DNA from: Marinobacter salexigens
GTDB taxonomy: Bacteria; Pseudomonadota; Gammaproteobacteria; Pseudomonadales; Oleiphilaceae
DNA: 64,000 nucleotides
Reading direction: 5' to 3'
Assembly (NCBI RefSeq): GCF_002806945.1
Contig: NZ_NIHC01000005.1
Location: 186,001-250,000 of the forward strand
Positions 44,724-54,626 of the stretch are shown here, piece by piece; within the stretch, counting starts at the first letter, position 1, and each line of letters starts with the position of its first letter. The notes under the pieces are model-generated. The model saw only the letters and a program-made list of their open reading frames with translations, was not told the DNA's origin and searched no databases. Both the position numbers and the translations under genes were made by a program.

Positions 44724-44752
44724 ATTATACGAAGTCAGGCACTTCAGAGAAA
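44724..44752 (-). promoter_or_regulatory. Putative promoter of adk
   Basis: On the minus strand a perfect TATAAT (44724-44729) is preceded, 17 bases upstream, by TTTCTC (44747-44752), which matches the -35 consensus weakly. It is 114 bases before the adk start. The box itself is convincing, the -35 is not. Confidence 0.4.
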
Positions 44753-44811
44753 GTCGACCTCCGTATCATCTTCAGTAAACGCCCACCTAACGGAAGCGAA
44801 GGGGATTAATG

Positions 44812-46206
44812 TCAAATGTTCAGTGACGAAGCCAGAGCGTCCAGTTCGGGGGCAACCTCATCAATTTCAGCCCTCAACTCTTCCATTATTACGGGCTCCA
44901 ACTCCAGCCCTTGCAGCAATGCCGGTATATCATCAGGGTTGAACTCGTCCCCGATGCTCCGCTCCTTCAACAAAGCGTTCGCCAACTGAACCATCATCAC
45001 ATAGTTACCATGTTCACCCTGATAGCCTAGCTGCTGATGCACGCCAGCCGCCTTGACAACCGGATCTGGCAGCTCCCAGAGCCGATGCAGAATACCGCCG
45101 ATAGCACCGTGTCCTACAGAAATGATTTCCTGCTTGCCACCTTGCCCGAATACCTGCTGCTCCAGCGAATGCATGCTGGTTTCAGGGTTAGCTTCACGCA
45201 GCCTGTTAAGCTCTTTAAATTCTGCCGGGAATAAATGCCCCACCAGCAACAAACCGAAGTTATGCAATAAGCCACACAGGTATGCCAGGCCTTTGTCTGC
45301 ATCGCAGCGCGGCGCCAAACGTTGACACAAGAAAGCGCAGTAAAGCGAATGGCGCCAGAAGTTATCCATTCCCAACATACCGCCTTTGGGCACATCAAAC
45401 GCACGAACCGAGGCAATTCCCAGAGCTATATGGGCAACCCGATCAAAACCCAACACACGGGTTACGGCTTCCTGAACAGAGTTGATCTGGCCAGGATAAT
45501 TGAACAGGGCTGACCGAGCATAGCGCATCACCTGCGCCGTCAAGCTGGGATCAAACTCAATAAGTTCCGCAAGTTCGCGGGCAGTGGCCTCAGTATTGGA
45601 GGTCAGTCGCAGGAGACGTAAGGCCAGTGCTGGCATGGGTGGCAACCGGTAGAGTTTTTTCAACTTTCCGGCCACCTCTGCCAAGGTCAATACTTCCCGG
45701 GCACCATCATTCCCAGGCCCACGGATTGCCAGGCTCCCTTCCCGGCTACCGGCCATCGCCAAGCGCAGCGAGCGCCCGTCCAGCTCGACCAGAGAGTGAT
45801 CTGTACCACTGGAAAACACAGCCCGCTCAGCCCCGACAACATCTTCGTCCAGTAACACCGGCAGCTCGTACGCGTTACCAATTGGCGGCGTAAAGCCGGG
45901 GTCACAATCACTGAACAACCGGGTACTCTGCTGCATTGTAAGAGGTTGCAGGTGGCGGCCCGTCAATTGCCATAGAGCCTCCGTATCAAGAACACTGTCG
46001 TACTTGTGAACAACCATCACAATGCCGCTGATATCGATCAGCAATGTTGCTCTGATGGCGTCTTTGCGGGACGCCCCCAGGGCAGACACGGCTGCATCCA
46101 GGCTGGCAGCGCGATTGATGGGCAACTCCTGATAGGCTATACCCTGCTGATTGAAAAAACGCTCCAAGCGTGCTGCGAGAGCCAAAAGAGTACTCCTGTT
46201 GTCCAT
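44812..46206 (-). CDS. YbaK-like domain fused to HDOD domain
   Basis: A 464-residue protein joining two domains not often seen together. Residues about 1-165 look like a YbaK/ProX aminoacyl-tRNA deacylase domain (LINRAAS-like start, HKYDSVLDTEALWQLTGRHLQPL). Residues about 205-400 form an HDOD signalling domain (YRLPPMPALALRLL start, LLHNFG at the HD position). The function is unknown; the YbaK half may have become a ligand-sensing module. It is followed after 40 bases (on its own strand, upstream of ppc in genome order) by no partner of known function. Its ATG has no strong ribosome site. Confidence 0.78.
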   Translation of the reverse strand: MDNRSTLLALAARLERFFNQQGIAYQELPINRAASLDAAVSALGASRKDAIRATLLIDISGIVMVVHKYDSVLDTEALWQLTGRHLQPLTMQQSTRLFSDCDPGFTPPIGNAYELPVLLDEDVVGAERAVFSSGTDHSLVELDGRSLRLAMAGSREGSLAIRGPGNDGAREVLTLAEVAGKLKKLYRLPPMPALALRLLRLTSNTEATARELAELIEFDPSLTAQVMRYARSALFNYPGQINSVQEAVTRVLGFDRVAHIALGIASVRAFDVPKGGMLGMDNFWRHSLYCAFLCQRLAPRCDADKGLAYLCGLLHNFGLLLVGHLFPAEFKELNRLREANPETSMHSLEQQVFGQGGKQEIISVGHGAIGGILHRLWELPDPVVKAAGVHQQLGYQGEHGNYVMMVQLANALLKERSIGDEFNPDDIPALLQGLELEPVIMEELRAEIDEVAPELDALASSLNI

Positions 46207-46246
46207 GGCAAGGGCGTTCTGGCCCCTTATCCGTTCTCAGTCGTTT

Positions 46247-48892
46247 TTATCCGGTGTTGCGCATTCCGGCGGAAATCCCCGCCATTGTAACCTTAAGTGC
46301 ACGCTCTACCAGTTCAGGAACCTCACCCTTACCTTCACCCTCCCGGTCACGCTTCAGCAGCTCTGCCTGGAGATAATGCAAGGGATCTGTGTAGGGGTTG
46401 CGCACACGCATGGAGTGAGCAAAAACTGGCTCGTCCTCCAACAATTCACTCTGCTCCTTGAGTTCCAGCAGGCGCTGAACACACCCTTGAAGGCGCTCAC
46501 CCAGACTGGCTCCCAGTGCCAGGAGCTCATCATCGTCCAGCAGGGTTTTTTCATAATAATTGGCGATGCGCAAATCTGCCTTGGCCAGAACCATTTCAAG
46601 CATGTCTACATAGGTGCGGAAAAATGGCCATCCCTGCATCATGTCACGCAACACAGGCAGGCGCCCGTCTTGAGCGGCGTCTTCCAGAGCCACATCACTA
46701 CCCAGCCAGCTAGGCAGCATCAATCGCATTTGAGTCCAGGCAAATATCCAAGGAATGGCTCGCAGGCTTTCTACGCCCCCGCTGGCCTTGCGCCGGGCCG
46801 GCCTGCTGCCCAGAGCCAGCTTTCCCAGAGCTTGCTCAGGAGTGACCTGACGAAAATAAGGTACAAAATCCGGGTTCTCCCGAACGACTTCCCGATAAGC
46901 CTTGAGCGAGCGCTCCGATAACCAGTCCATGGTGTCACGCCAGGCATCTTCAGGCTCAGGAGGCGGCGCCAGCGTCGCCTCAATGACCGCGCTGGTGTAC
47001 AGCGTCAGACTTTGAACCGCAAGCTGGGGCAGGCCAAATTTAAACCGGATCATTTCACCCTGTTCGGTAATCCGGAAACTGCCGTTTACCGAACCGGGAG
47101 GTTGCGAAAGAATCGCACGGTTAGCCGGACCACCGCCCCGGCCAACGGTGCCGCCACGACCATGAAACAGGGTCAGGTGTACACCGTACCGACCCGCCAC
47201 TTGGGTGAGCTTCTCTTGTGCCTGATATTGTGCCCAGGCCGCCATGAGCTGGCCGGCATCCTTGGATGAATCCGAATAGCCAATCATCACTTCCTGTCGA
47301 CCCTGGCAATAATCCCGATACCATTCCACCTCATACAAGGCAGCCATGCTTTCAGGTGCGCCGCGCAAGTCGTCCAAGGTCTCGAACAACGGCACCACCC
47401 GCATGGGGAATTTCATGCCCGATTCACGAAGCAGCAGAATAACGCTCAGTACATCCGACGGCTTACTGGCCATGGAGATAACATAGGAGCCCAAGGCTTC
47501 GGGGGTTTGCTGAGCGACCACTTCGCAGGTAGCCAGTACCTCACGCACGGATTCCGAAGGCTCCCAGTTACGGGGAACCAGCGGTCTGCGCCCTTGTAGC
47601 TCCTGCAGCAGGAATGCCTGACGGTCTTTTTCCGGCCAGGAAAGATAGTCCCCCAACCCCAGATACTCCACCATTTCGGCAACCGCTTCTGCATGGCGAG
47701 TCGCCTCTTGGCGAATATCAAGCCGAATCAGCGGCAAGCCAAAGGTATGGGCACGGCGGATAGTATCCAGCAGCGCCCCTTTGGCGATGTGCTCAAGCCC
47801 GCACTCAACCATTGAGCGATAACACAACTCAAGGGGCGCGGTCAGGTCTTCGTTTTCAAAAAGAATGCCATTGGTGTCGGCAGGCTCGCCGTTGATCCGG
47901 GCCTCGGCCCAGTCCCGGGTTCTGATCAGACGGTCGCGCAACTCCGCCAGCACGTGCCGGTAGGGCTCCCGGGAATCGCCAGAAAGGGCTTGCAGCTCGT
48001 CACTTGCCTGCCACATGGAAAGCTCCGCCCGCAGTGACTTGATGTCACGAAGAAACAGATCTGCTGCCATCCAGCGCCCGAGCATGAATACCTTTTGAGT
48101 CACCGGGTGGGTCACATTCGGGTTGCCATCTCGATCACCGCCCATCCAGGATGCAACCCGCACCGGTGATGCCTGTAATGGCAATCCGTTCCCGGTTGCA
48201 TCGTGAAGCGACGAGTCCAGGTCCGCAAGAAAGCGTGGCAGAGCTTGCCAAAGGCTGTTTTCGATAACGGCAAAGCCCCACTTGGCTTCGTCAACCGCCG
48301 TGGGGCGCTCATGGCGAATTTCATCTGTGTGCCAGGCTTCAGCCACAAGGCGCGACAGGCGCCCGACAATCGCTTCCCGCTCTGCCGGTAACAGATCATC
48401 ATGATCCAGACTGGCCAGGCAGTCTGACATCTCATCGTATTTCATAATGAGTGTGCGGCGAGCCACTTCTGTAGGGTGTGCCGTCAGTACGAACTCCACC
48501 CGCATGTCTGCTACACACTGGTGCAGCGCTTCGGCACTGACGCCACTGTTTTTCAGGCGCTCGAACACTTCGGCCAAGGGCTCAATCATGAGATCGGATT
48601 GGTGGCCGCGCTTGCGACGAATGCCATGATATTGCTCAGCCAGATTCGCGAGGTTGAGAAACTGGTTAAACGCCCTGGTAACGGGGAGCAGCTCATCGTC
48701 ACTCAGCTTTCCAAGAAGGCTGACCAAGCGTTGGCCAGACCCACTTTCCTGGCGGCGATCGGATTTGGCGGCTGCCCGGATTTCCTCAATCAACTCGAAG
48801 CATTCCTGGCCGGGGTGGCGCTGTATGCTCTGCCCCAGCAGTTCGCCCAGCATACGGACATTTTCTCGGAGATCAGGGTGTAGCTCGGTCAC
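46247..48892 (-). CDS. ppc: Phosphoenolpyruvate carboxylase
   Basis: An 881-residue enzyme that carboxylates PEP to oxaloacetate, close to the E. coli length (883). The catalytic motifs LTAHPTEVARRT, GYSDSSKDAG and FHGRGGTVGRGGGP are all intact. GTG 48892 is chosen: it has AAGGAT 7 bases upstream and gives the expected N terminus (TELHPDLRENVRMLGELLG). A GTG 30 bases further upstream would add an odd leader. The YbaK-HDOD gene begins 40 bases after its stop. Confidence 0.93.
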   Translation of the reverse strand: MTELHPDLRENVRMLGELLGQSIQRHPGQECFELIEEIRAAAKSDRRQESGSGQRLVSLLGKLSDDELLPVTRAFNQFLNLANLAEQYHGIRRKRGHQSDLMIEPLAEVFERLKNSGVSAEALHQCVADMRVEFVLTAHPTEVARRTLIMKYDEMSDCLASLDHDDLLPAEREAIVGRLSRLVAEAWHTDEIRHERPTAVDEAKWGFAVIENSLWQALPRFLADLDSSLHDATGNGLPLQASPVRVASWMGGDRDGNPNVTHPVTQKVFMLGRWMAADLFLRDIKSLRAELSMWQASDELQALSGDSREPYRHVLAELRDRLIRTRDWAEARINGEPADTNGILFENEDLTAPLELCYRSMVECGLEHIAKGALLDTIRRAHTFGLPLIRLDIRQEATRHAEAVAEMVEYLGLGDYLSWPEKDRQAFLLQELQGRRPLVPRNWEPSESVREVLATCEVVAQQTPEALGSYVISMASKPSDVLSVILLLRESGMKFPMRVVPLFETLDDLRGAPESMAALYEVEWYRDYCQGRQEVMIGYSDSSKDAGQLMAAWAQYQAQEKLTQVAGRYGVHLTLFHGRGGTVGRGGGPANRAILSQPPGSVNGSFRITEQGEMIRFKFGLPQLAVQSLTLYTSAVIEATLAPPPEPEDAWRDTMDWLSERSLKAYREVVRENPDFVPYFRQVTPEQALGKLALGSRPARRKASGGVESLRAIPWIFAWTQMRLMLPSWLGSDVALEDAAQDGRLPVLRDMMQGWPFFRTYVDMLEMVLAKADLRIANYYEKTLLDDDELLALGASLGERLQGCVQRLLELKEQSELLEDEPVFAHSMRVRNPYTDPLHYLQAELLKRDREGEGKGEVPELVERALKVTMAGISAGMRNTG

Positions 48893-48985
48893 GTTGGCAT
48901 CCTTATAAATGGCAGGAAACACAGTAAGCTAACGATACTAAGGAATTGCCGGGTAAGTCTATTAGCGTTTGCGTGGCGGGTGCTG

Positions 48986-49840
48986 TCAGGTCTTCTTTTC
49001 CACACCCTTTACGGACTGCCAGACTGCATCAAGGGCTTCGAGACTTTCACCATCAAAGGAACGGCCCTCTTTATCAAGCGTCTCTTCGATCGCTTTGAAC
49101 CGTGCCTCAAACTTGTGGTTGGTGCGCCCAATTGCCTGTTCCGGGTTAACCTTCATAAAGCGCGCCAAATTGACACATACAAACAGCACGTCGCCAAGCT
49201 CATCCTCAACCGCATCACGGTTCCCCAGCCCGGCTTCGGCAGCCTGCCATGCTTCCTTCAGTTCGTCGATCTCTTCATGGAGCTTGTCAAACACCGGCTC
49301 TATATTCGGCCAGTCGAACCCATGCCTTGCCGCCCGCTTCTGCAATTTCTCCGCGCGTACCATTGCGGGCAATGCCCGTGCAATACCATCAAGCCGACTT
49401 GGGGAGGGTGTATCCGCTGAATCTGATTTTTGTTCCTGCGCCCGCTCCTCTGCCTTGATACGCTCCCAGCTTTCTTTGATCCAGGTTTCGCTTGGCCGGT
49501 TATCCGGGTCAATACGGCTTTCCAGCGTACCTTGGGGAAACACATGTGGATGGCGCCGAACAAGCTTGCGCACGAGGTTGTCGACTACTGAATCAAAACC
49601 GAAATGGCCTTCTTCCGCCCCAATCTGCGAATAGAAGATCACCTGAAACAGCAAATCACCCAGCTCATCCTCGAGGTTTCCGTAATCCTCCCGCTCAATG
49701 GCGTCCGCCACTTCGTGGGCCTCCTCAAGCGTATGCGGCACAATACTTCTGAAAGTTTGTTTTGTATCCCAGGGGCAACCGGTTTCAGGATCGCGTAGCC
49801 GGGCCATCAATACTTTCAGGTCGTCAATGGTGTATGTCAT
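48986..49840 (-). CDS. mazG: Nucleoside triphosphate pyrophosphohydrolase MazG
   Basis: A 284-residue two-domain all-alpha NTP pyrophosphatase. The EAHEVADAIEREDYGNLEDELGDLLFQ motif is in the first domain and EIDELKEAW with ELGDVLFVCVNLAR in the second. It removes aberrant nucleotides and affects cellular ppGpp. It overlaps relA by 4 bases (ATG 49838-49840 within the relA stop), as usual for the relA-mazG pair. Confidence 0.93.
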   Translation of the reverse strand: MTYTIDDLKVLMARLRDPETGCPWDTKQTFRSIVPHTLEEAHEVADAIEREDYGNLEDELGDLLFQVIFYSQIGAEEGHFGFDSVVDNLVRKLVRRHPHVFPQGTLESRIDPDNRPSETWIKESWERIKAEERAQEQKSDSADTPSPSRLDGIARALPAMVRAEKLQKRAARHGFDWPNIEPVFDKLHEEIDELKEAWQAAEAGLGNRDAVEDELGDVLFVCVNLARFMKVNPEQAIGRTNHKFEARFKAIEETLDKEGRSFDGESLEALDAVWQSVKGVEKKT

Positions 49841-52077
49841 AAGCGCTTGCGCCTGACGTCAATAATGTTGGGCAGGTTGCGGATCTGCGCCAGCAAACGC
49901 GCCAACTGCTCAAGGCTGGAGATTTCCACCGTCACAATCATGGTTGCGGTGTTGTCATCACGGTTGGTCATGGTGTGCAGTGCAAGGACATCGCTCTTCG
50001 ACAACGACAGCACCTGGGTAATATCCCGCAGCAAACCGGATCTGTCGTAGGCTTCAATTTCAATATCAACCGGGTATACAGAAGCCTGCTGGCCGCCCCA
50101 GCTCACCTCAATGATCCGGTTGGGCTCAAGCTCTTGCAGGTTAAGGAAGGTAAGACAATCCTGCCGATGCACGGTCACACCCCGCCCAATGGTGATATAC
50201 CCACCTATTGCATCCCCCGGCAAAGGCTTGCAGCACTTCGCCACCTGGGTTTTCAGCTTACCCACACCCTGGATGTGAATATCCGACTCCGTATCGTAAG
50301 GCTTACGGCGCTGGGCAGACAGCTTCAAATCAAGCTGCTCGGATTTTGGCTCCAGTAATTGCTGGGCAACATTGGCAACGTGCGCCGGGCGCAGATCACC
50401 CGCCCCCACCGCCGCAAACATATCTTCAGCGCTATGGTAATTCACTTTAACTGCAAGCTGACCGAGATCCACATCGTGCAGCGACAGGCGGCGAAATTCA
50501 TCTTCAATGATGGCGCGCCCATCAACAATATTTCGCTCACGGTTTTGCTGCTTGAACCAGTGCGTCACCTTGGCCCTTGCGCGGGAGGTTTGGATATACC
50601 CGAGATTGGGGTTCAGCCAATCCCTGCTGGGAGAGGGATTATTCTTGGAGGTCAGCACAAAGACCTGCTCACCTGTCTTCAACGGGTAGGTCAGTGGCAC
50701 GATCCGGCTGTCTACCCGCGCGCCCCGGCAAGCATGACCGATCTCAGTGTGAACCCGGTAAGCGAAGTCCACAGGTGTAGCACCCTGGGGCAAATCAACA
50801 ACGTGCCCATCGGGCGTAAAAACATAAATTCGGTCTGATACAACGTCGGTTTTAAGGTGATCTGCCAACCCAGACAGATCGCCCAATTCCTCCTGCCACT
50901 CCAGCACCTGACGAAGCCAATTGATCTTGGCTTCGTAGCCGGAAGACTTTTGGTTTTTATCCGTACCTTTGTATAGCCAGTGGGCGCAAACACCTAATTC
51001 GGCATCCTCGTGCATTCCGTGGGTACGAATCTGAACTTCCATTACCTTGCCGTCAGGCCCGATAACCGCTGTATGCAGGGATTGATAGCCATTCTCCTTG
51101 GGATTGGCCACGTAATCATCAAACTCATTGGGAATATGGCGCCAGAGAGCGTGCACGATCCCCAAGGCGGCGTAACAGTCTTTCACTTCAGGCACAAGAA
51201 TGCGAACGGCCCTGATATCGTATATCTGTGAAAAGTCGAGGCCCTTGATACGCATTTTTCGCCAGATACTGTAGATATGCTTGGCGCGACCGGAGAGCTC
51301 GGCTGCAATTCCAGAGGCCTTCAGTTCCCCCTGAAGCGTATCTATAACACGGCGAATATAGCCCTCCCTGTCCAATCGTTTTTCATCCAGAAGCTTGGCT
51401 ATTTTCTTGTACGCTGTTCCATGCAGGTAGCGGAACGAAAGGTCTTCCAGCTCCCACTTGATGTGCCCGATACCCAGGCGATGGGCCAAAGGTGCATATA
51501 TATCAAACACTTCACGAGCCACCCGCATACGCTTTTCTTCCGGCGCATTCTTGACACCGCGAATAGCGCAGGTGCGCTCAGCAAGCTTGATCAGTGCAAC
51601 CCGGACATCATCAATCATGGTTACCAGCATCTTGCGGACGTTGTCCAACTGGCCTTCACTCTGCCCGAGCACATTGCCTTTTAAAGGATGATGGATGGAA
51701 GAAATGGCCGCCATCTGCTGCACACCGTTAATCAGCATGGCTACTTCTTCACCGAACTCCTTGCGAATCACCTCAAGGGCTACCCGCTCTTCCCTCACTG
51801 CCCGGTAAAGGATTGCCGCAATAAGACTGACCTGATCCAGGCGCAACTCCGCCAACACCTGCGCCATTTCAATACCAATGCGGTAACTGCTGGAACCAGA
51901 AGCCCACAAACGGTCTTCCCGGTATGCCTGTAAGTCGATTTCAGCGGCCTTTTCACAGGCCCGACGAAACTGAGCGACATCATCCAGATGGGTCAGCGAG
52001 GAGATTTGCTGTACCCAGCCATCGATATCGATCTGGCCATCGCCATCCACTGCATAGTCTTCGCGAACTTTTACCAT
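49837..52077 (-). CDS. relA: GTP pyrophosphokinase RelA
   Basis: A 746-residue (p)ppGpp synthetase of the ribosome-associated RelA type. The pseudo-hydrolase half lacks the HD residues; the synthetase half has EFDDYVANPKENGYQSLHT, the RelA form of the ExDD motif. TGS (VFTPDGHVVDLPQGATPVDFAY) and a C-terminal ACT domain follow. Start ATG 52077. Downstream mazG overlaps it and rlmD ends 58 bases upstream, all on the minus strand. Confidence 0.95.
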   Translation of the reverse strand: MVKVREDYAVDGDGQIDIDGWVQQISSLTHLDDVAQFRRACEKAAEIDLQAYREDRLWASGSSSYRIGIEMAQVLAELRLDQVSLIAAILYRAVREERVALEVIRKEFGEEVAMLINGVQQMAAISSIHHPLKGNVLGQSEGQLDNVRKMLVTMIDDVRVALIKLAERTCAIRGVKNAPEEKRMRVAREVFDIYAPLAHRLGIGHIKWELEDLSFRYLHGTAYKKIAKLLDEKRLDREGYIRRVIDTLQGELKASGIAAELSGRAKHIYSIWRKMRIKGLDFSQIYDIRAVRILVPEVKDCYAALGIVHALWRHIPNEFDDYVANPKENGYQSLHTAVIGPDGKVMEVQIRTHGMHEDAELGVCAHWLYKGTDKNQKSSGYEAKINWLRQVLEWQEELGDLSGLADHLKTDVVSDRIYVFTPDGHVVDLPQGATPVDFAYRVHTEIGHACRGARVDSRIVPLTYPLKTGEQVFVLTSKNNPSPSRDWLNPNLGYIQTSRARAKVTHWFKQQNRERNIVDGRAIIEDEFRRLSLHDVDLGQLAVKVNYHSAEDMFAAVGAGDLRPAHVANVAQQLLEPKSEQLDLKLSAQRRKPYDTESDIHIQGVGKLKTQVAKCCKPLPGDAIGGYITIGRGVTVHRQDCLTFLNLQELEPNRIIEVSWGGQQASVYPVDIEIEAYDRSGLLRDITQVLSLSKSDVLALHTMTNRDDNTATMIVTVEISSLEQLARLLAQIRNLPNIIDVRRKRL

Positions 52078-52135
52078 ATCTGTCTTGTTATTCCTGGTGA
52101 TTCACGCAGCAATCCCTTGCTGCGAACAACAACAT

Positions 52136-53485
52136 TCAGTGAGAGTTGCGCTCAAACAGCGCTATCGACTCCACATGCGTAGTGTGAGGAAACATATCCA
52201 TCACACCGGCGCGTACCAACCTGTACCCGTTGCGGGCCATTACACCTGCATCCCGAGCCAGAGTGGCGGGGTTGCAGGACACGTATACAATGCTTTGGGC
52301 ACCGAATGCGGTCAGGTACTTGCAGATTTCTTCTGCCCCGGAGCGCGGCGGATCGATCAGGATTTTATCAAAACCCTCCTGCGCCCAACTCTGGCCGGTA
52401 AAATCACCGTGCAGATCTGCTCCGTGGAACGCCACATTGGCAAGCCCGTTCAGCTTCGCATTCTCGCGGCCCCGGACAACCATAGCATCATCGCCTTCCA
52501 CGCCAATCACCTGCCCGCCCTTGCGCGCAAGCGGGAGCGTAAAGTTACCCAGACCGCAGAACAGATCCAGAACCCGCTCACCCGGCTGCACATCCAGCCA
52601 TTCCACGGCCCTGTTTATCATGGCTTTATTAATGTCTGCATTGACTTGGGTAAAGTCCATGGGATGAAACTTCATGGTGAGATCAAACGCATCAAGGCGA
52701 TAGCTGAGACGCTCATCAGCTTTGTCGGCTGATTCCGGCCAGATACGGTGCACGGTATCCGGACCTTTGGGCTGCAGATAAATATGCAGGTCATGGGCCT
52801 GGCCAAAGGTAATCAGTTTTTCCCGGTCGCCACTGCTCAGGTCATCCATGTTACGGAATACCATTGCCGCAGCATCGTCGCCACAAGCAACTTCTACCTG
52901 AGGAATCCGGGCATAGGCATCCATACTGTGCAGCAACTCACGCAAAGGAACAATGCGTTCGCCAATGCGTGGATCCAGCACCACACACCGATCAATATCC
53001 GTCAGAAAGCTGTTTCTCTTCTCTCGAAAGCCTACCAGTACCGATTCACGAGCCTTAACATAGCGCACGCCCATACGGGCTTTGCGGCGATAACCCAAGT
53101 TGCTTTCCGGGCGCAGCGGCGCAATCCACTCTTCCGGTTCTATACCACCAAAATGCGCAAACTGCTCTCGCAGCGTGTTTTCCTTAAATCGGATCTGCGC
53201 ATCACTGGCCATATGCTGGAGGCTACAGCCACCACAAAGATCAGCAAACTCACAGGGAGGGGACTCACGATCCGGGGCGGCTTCCAAAACCTCAAGCGTG
53301 CGCAACTCATCAAATTTACTGCGAGTGGAGACTACTTTGGCCATAACGGTTTCACCCGGTAAGGCGCCATCGACAAACAGAATTTTTCCGTCCTGACGAG
53401 CGATACCGCGGCCATCATGGCTAAGCTTCTCCACTTCACAGCGTACGGGTTCCGTAGGAAGTGCCTTCCTGCGTCGTCTGCTCAT
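52136..53485 (-). CDS. rlmD: 23S rRNA (uracil-1939-C5)-methyltransferase
   Basis: A 449-residue RumA-type methyltransferase. An N-terminal TRAM domain is followed by an iron-sulphur cluster site ([15 protein letters not shown]) and the SAM-binding [12 protein letters not shown]. The catalytic Cys is in [13 protein letters not shown]. It lies between cysM and relA, as in many Pseudomonas-like genomes. Start ATG 53485. Confidence 0.95.
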   Translation of the reverse strand: MSRRRRKALPTEPVRCEVEKLSHDGRGIARQDGKILFVDGALPGETVMAKVVSTRSKFDELRTLEVLEAAPDRESPPCEFADLCGGCSLQHMASDAQIRFKENTLREQFAHFGGIEPEEWIAPLRPESNLGYRRKARMGVRYVKARESVLVGFREKRNSFLTDIDRCVVLDPRIGERIVPLRELLHSMDAYARIPQVEVACGDDAAAMVFRNMDDLSSGDREKLITFGQAHDLHIYLQPKGPDTVHRIWPESADKADERLSYRLDAFDLTMKFHPMDFTQVNADINKAMINRAVEWLDVQPGERVLDLFCGLGNFTLPLARKGGQVIGVEGDDAMVVRGRENAKLNGLANVAFHGADLHGDFTGQSWAQEGFDKILIDPPRSGAEEICKYLTAFGAQSIVYVSCNPATLARDAGVMARNGYRLVRAGVMDMFPHTTHVESIALFERNSH

Positions 53486-53511
53486 AGTTTGTTCTCTTGG
53501 TGTCGTCAGAT

Positions 53512-54405
53512 TCAGGCGCCGGGGAACACGCCAGTGGATAAATAGCGGTCGCCGCGATCACAGATAATGGCCACGATTATCGCGTTTTCAACCTGTTCGG
53601 AGAGCCTGAGTGCGGCCGCAATGGAGCCCCCGGATGACACGCCGCAGAAAATTCCTTCCCGCTCTGCAAGCGCACGCATTGTGTCTTCAGCCTCTTGCTG
53701 TCCAATATCAAGCACTTGATCCACGCGGGTCGCGTCGTATATGCCGGGCAGGTAGGCTTCTGGCCAACGGCGAATTCCTGGTATAGAGGCGCCTTCCTTT
53801 GGCTGCAATCCTATAATGCCTACATCGGGATTGCGTTCTTTCAGGTACTGGGAAACACCCATAATAGTGCCCGTGGTACCCATCGAGCTAACAAAATGCG
53901 TTACTCGCCCTGCGGTCTGCTCCCAGATTTCAGGGCCAGTTGTGCGATAGTGGGACAAAGGATTGTCCTGGTTGTTGAACTGATCCAGCACTTTGCCTTT
54001 ACCTTCCGCATCCATTTTCAAAGCCATATCACGGGCAACTTCCATGCCCTCCTCCTGGCTTACGGTAATGATCTCGGCACCATAGGCCCTCATGGACGCC
54101 CGGCGCTCTTCGCTCATGTTGGATGGCATGATGAGTGTCAGCCGATAGCCCTTGATAGCGGCAGCCATGGCCAGCGCAATGCCGGTGTTTCCACTTGTAG
54201 CCTCAATCAATGTATCACCAGGTTTAATTTCACCCCGGCGCTCGGCTTCCTGAATCATTCCCATGGCTGGCCGGTCTTTAACAGAGCCTGCGGGGTTATT
54301 ACCCTCCAGTTTTGCCAGAATCACATTACTGGTGTCACCAGGAAGGCGCTGCAATCGAACCAGAGGCGTATGCCCGACAAAATCTTCTATCGTAGGAAAA
54401 TGCAT
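53512..54405 (-). CDS. cysM: Cysteine synthase B
   Basis: A 297-residue PLP enzyme making cysteine from O-acetylserine and sulphide or thiosulphate. The PLP Lys is in [12 protein letters not shown], and the SGNTG and [10 protein letters not shown] loops are intact. The length is typical of CysM rather than CysK. It is divergent from the GacS/BarA-like gene, 222 bases away, a neighbour pair known from Pseudomonas. Confidence 0.93.
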   Translation of the reverse strand: MHFPTIEDFVGHTPLVRLQRLPGDTSNVILAKLEGNNPAGSVKDRPAMGMIQEAERRGEIKPGDTLIEATSGNTGIALAMAAAIKGYRLTLIMPSNMSEERRASMRAYGAEIITVSQEEGMEVARDMALKMDAEGKGKVLDQFNNQDNPLSHYRTTGPEIWEQTAGRVTHFVSSMGTTGTIMGVSQYLKERNPDVGIIGLQPKEGASIPGIRRWPEAYLPGIYDATRVDQVLDIGQQEAEDTMRALAEREGIFCGVSSGGSIAAALRLSEQVENAIIVAIICDRGDRYLSTGVFPGA

Positions 54406-54626
54406 ATATGAACCCTGTGGTACACTTTTGGGCTGGCATGATACGCCTTATAGCCCCGGTCGCCCAATACAGCTTCTGGCTAAATCCATGACTGAAGGCT
54501 ATATGTGTAGTGTTTTTTCCCGTTCGGCCGGCATGTTTACCAAAGATACCTGTGCCCGGACGAACTACTATTACAAGGACGTAACCCGCTCAGCCGGCGG
54601 TGTTAAGTTAGCTGCAGGAATCTGGT

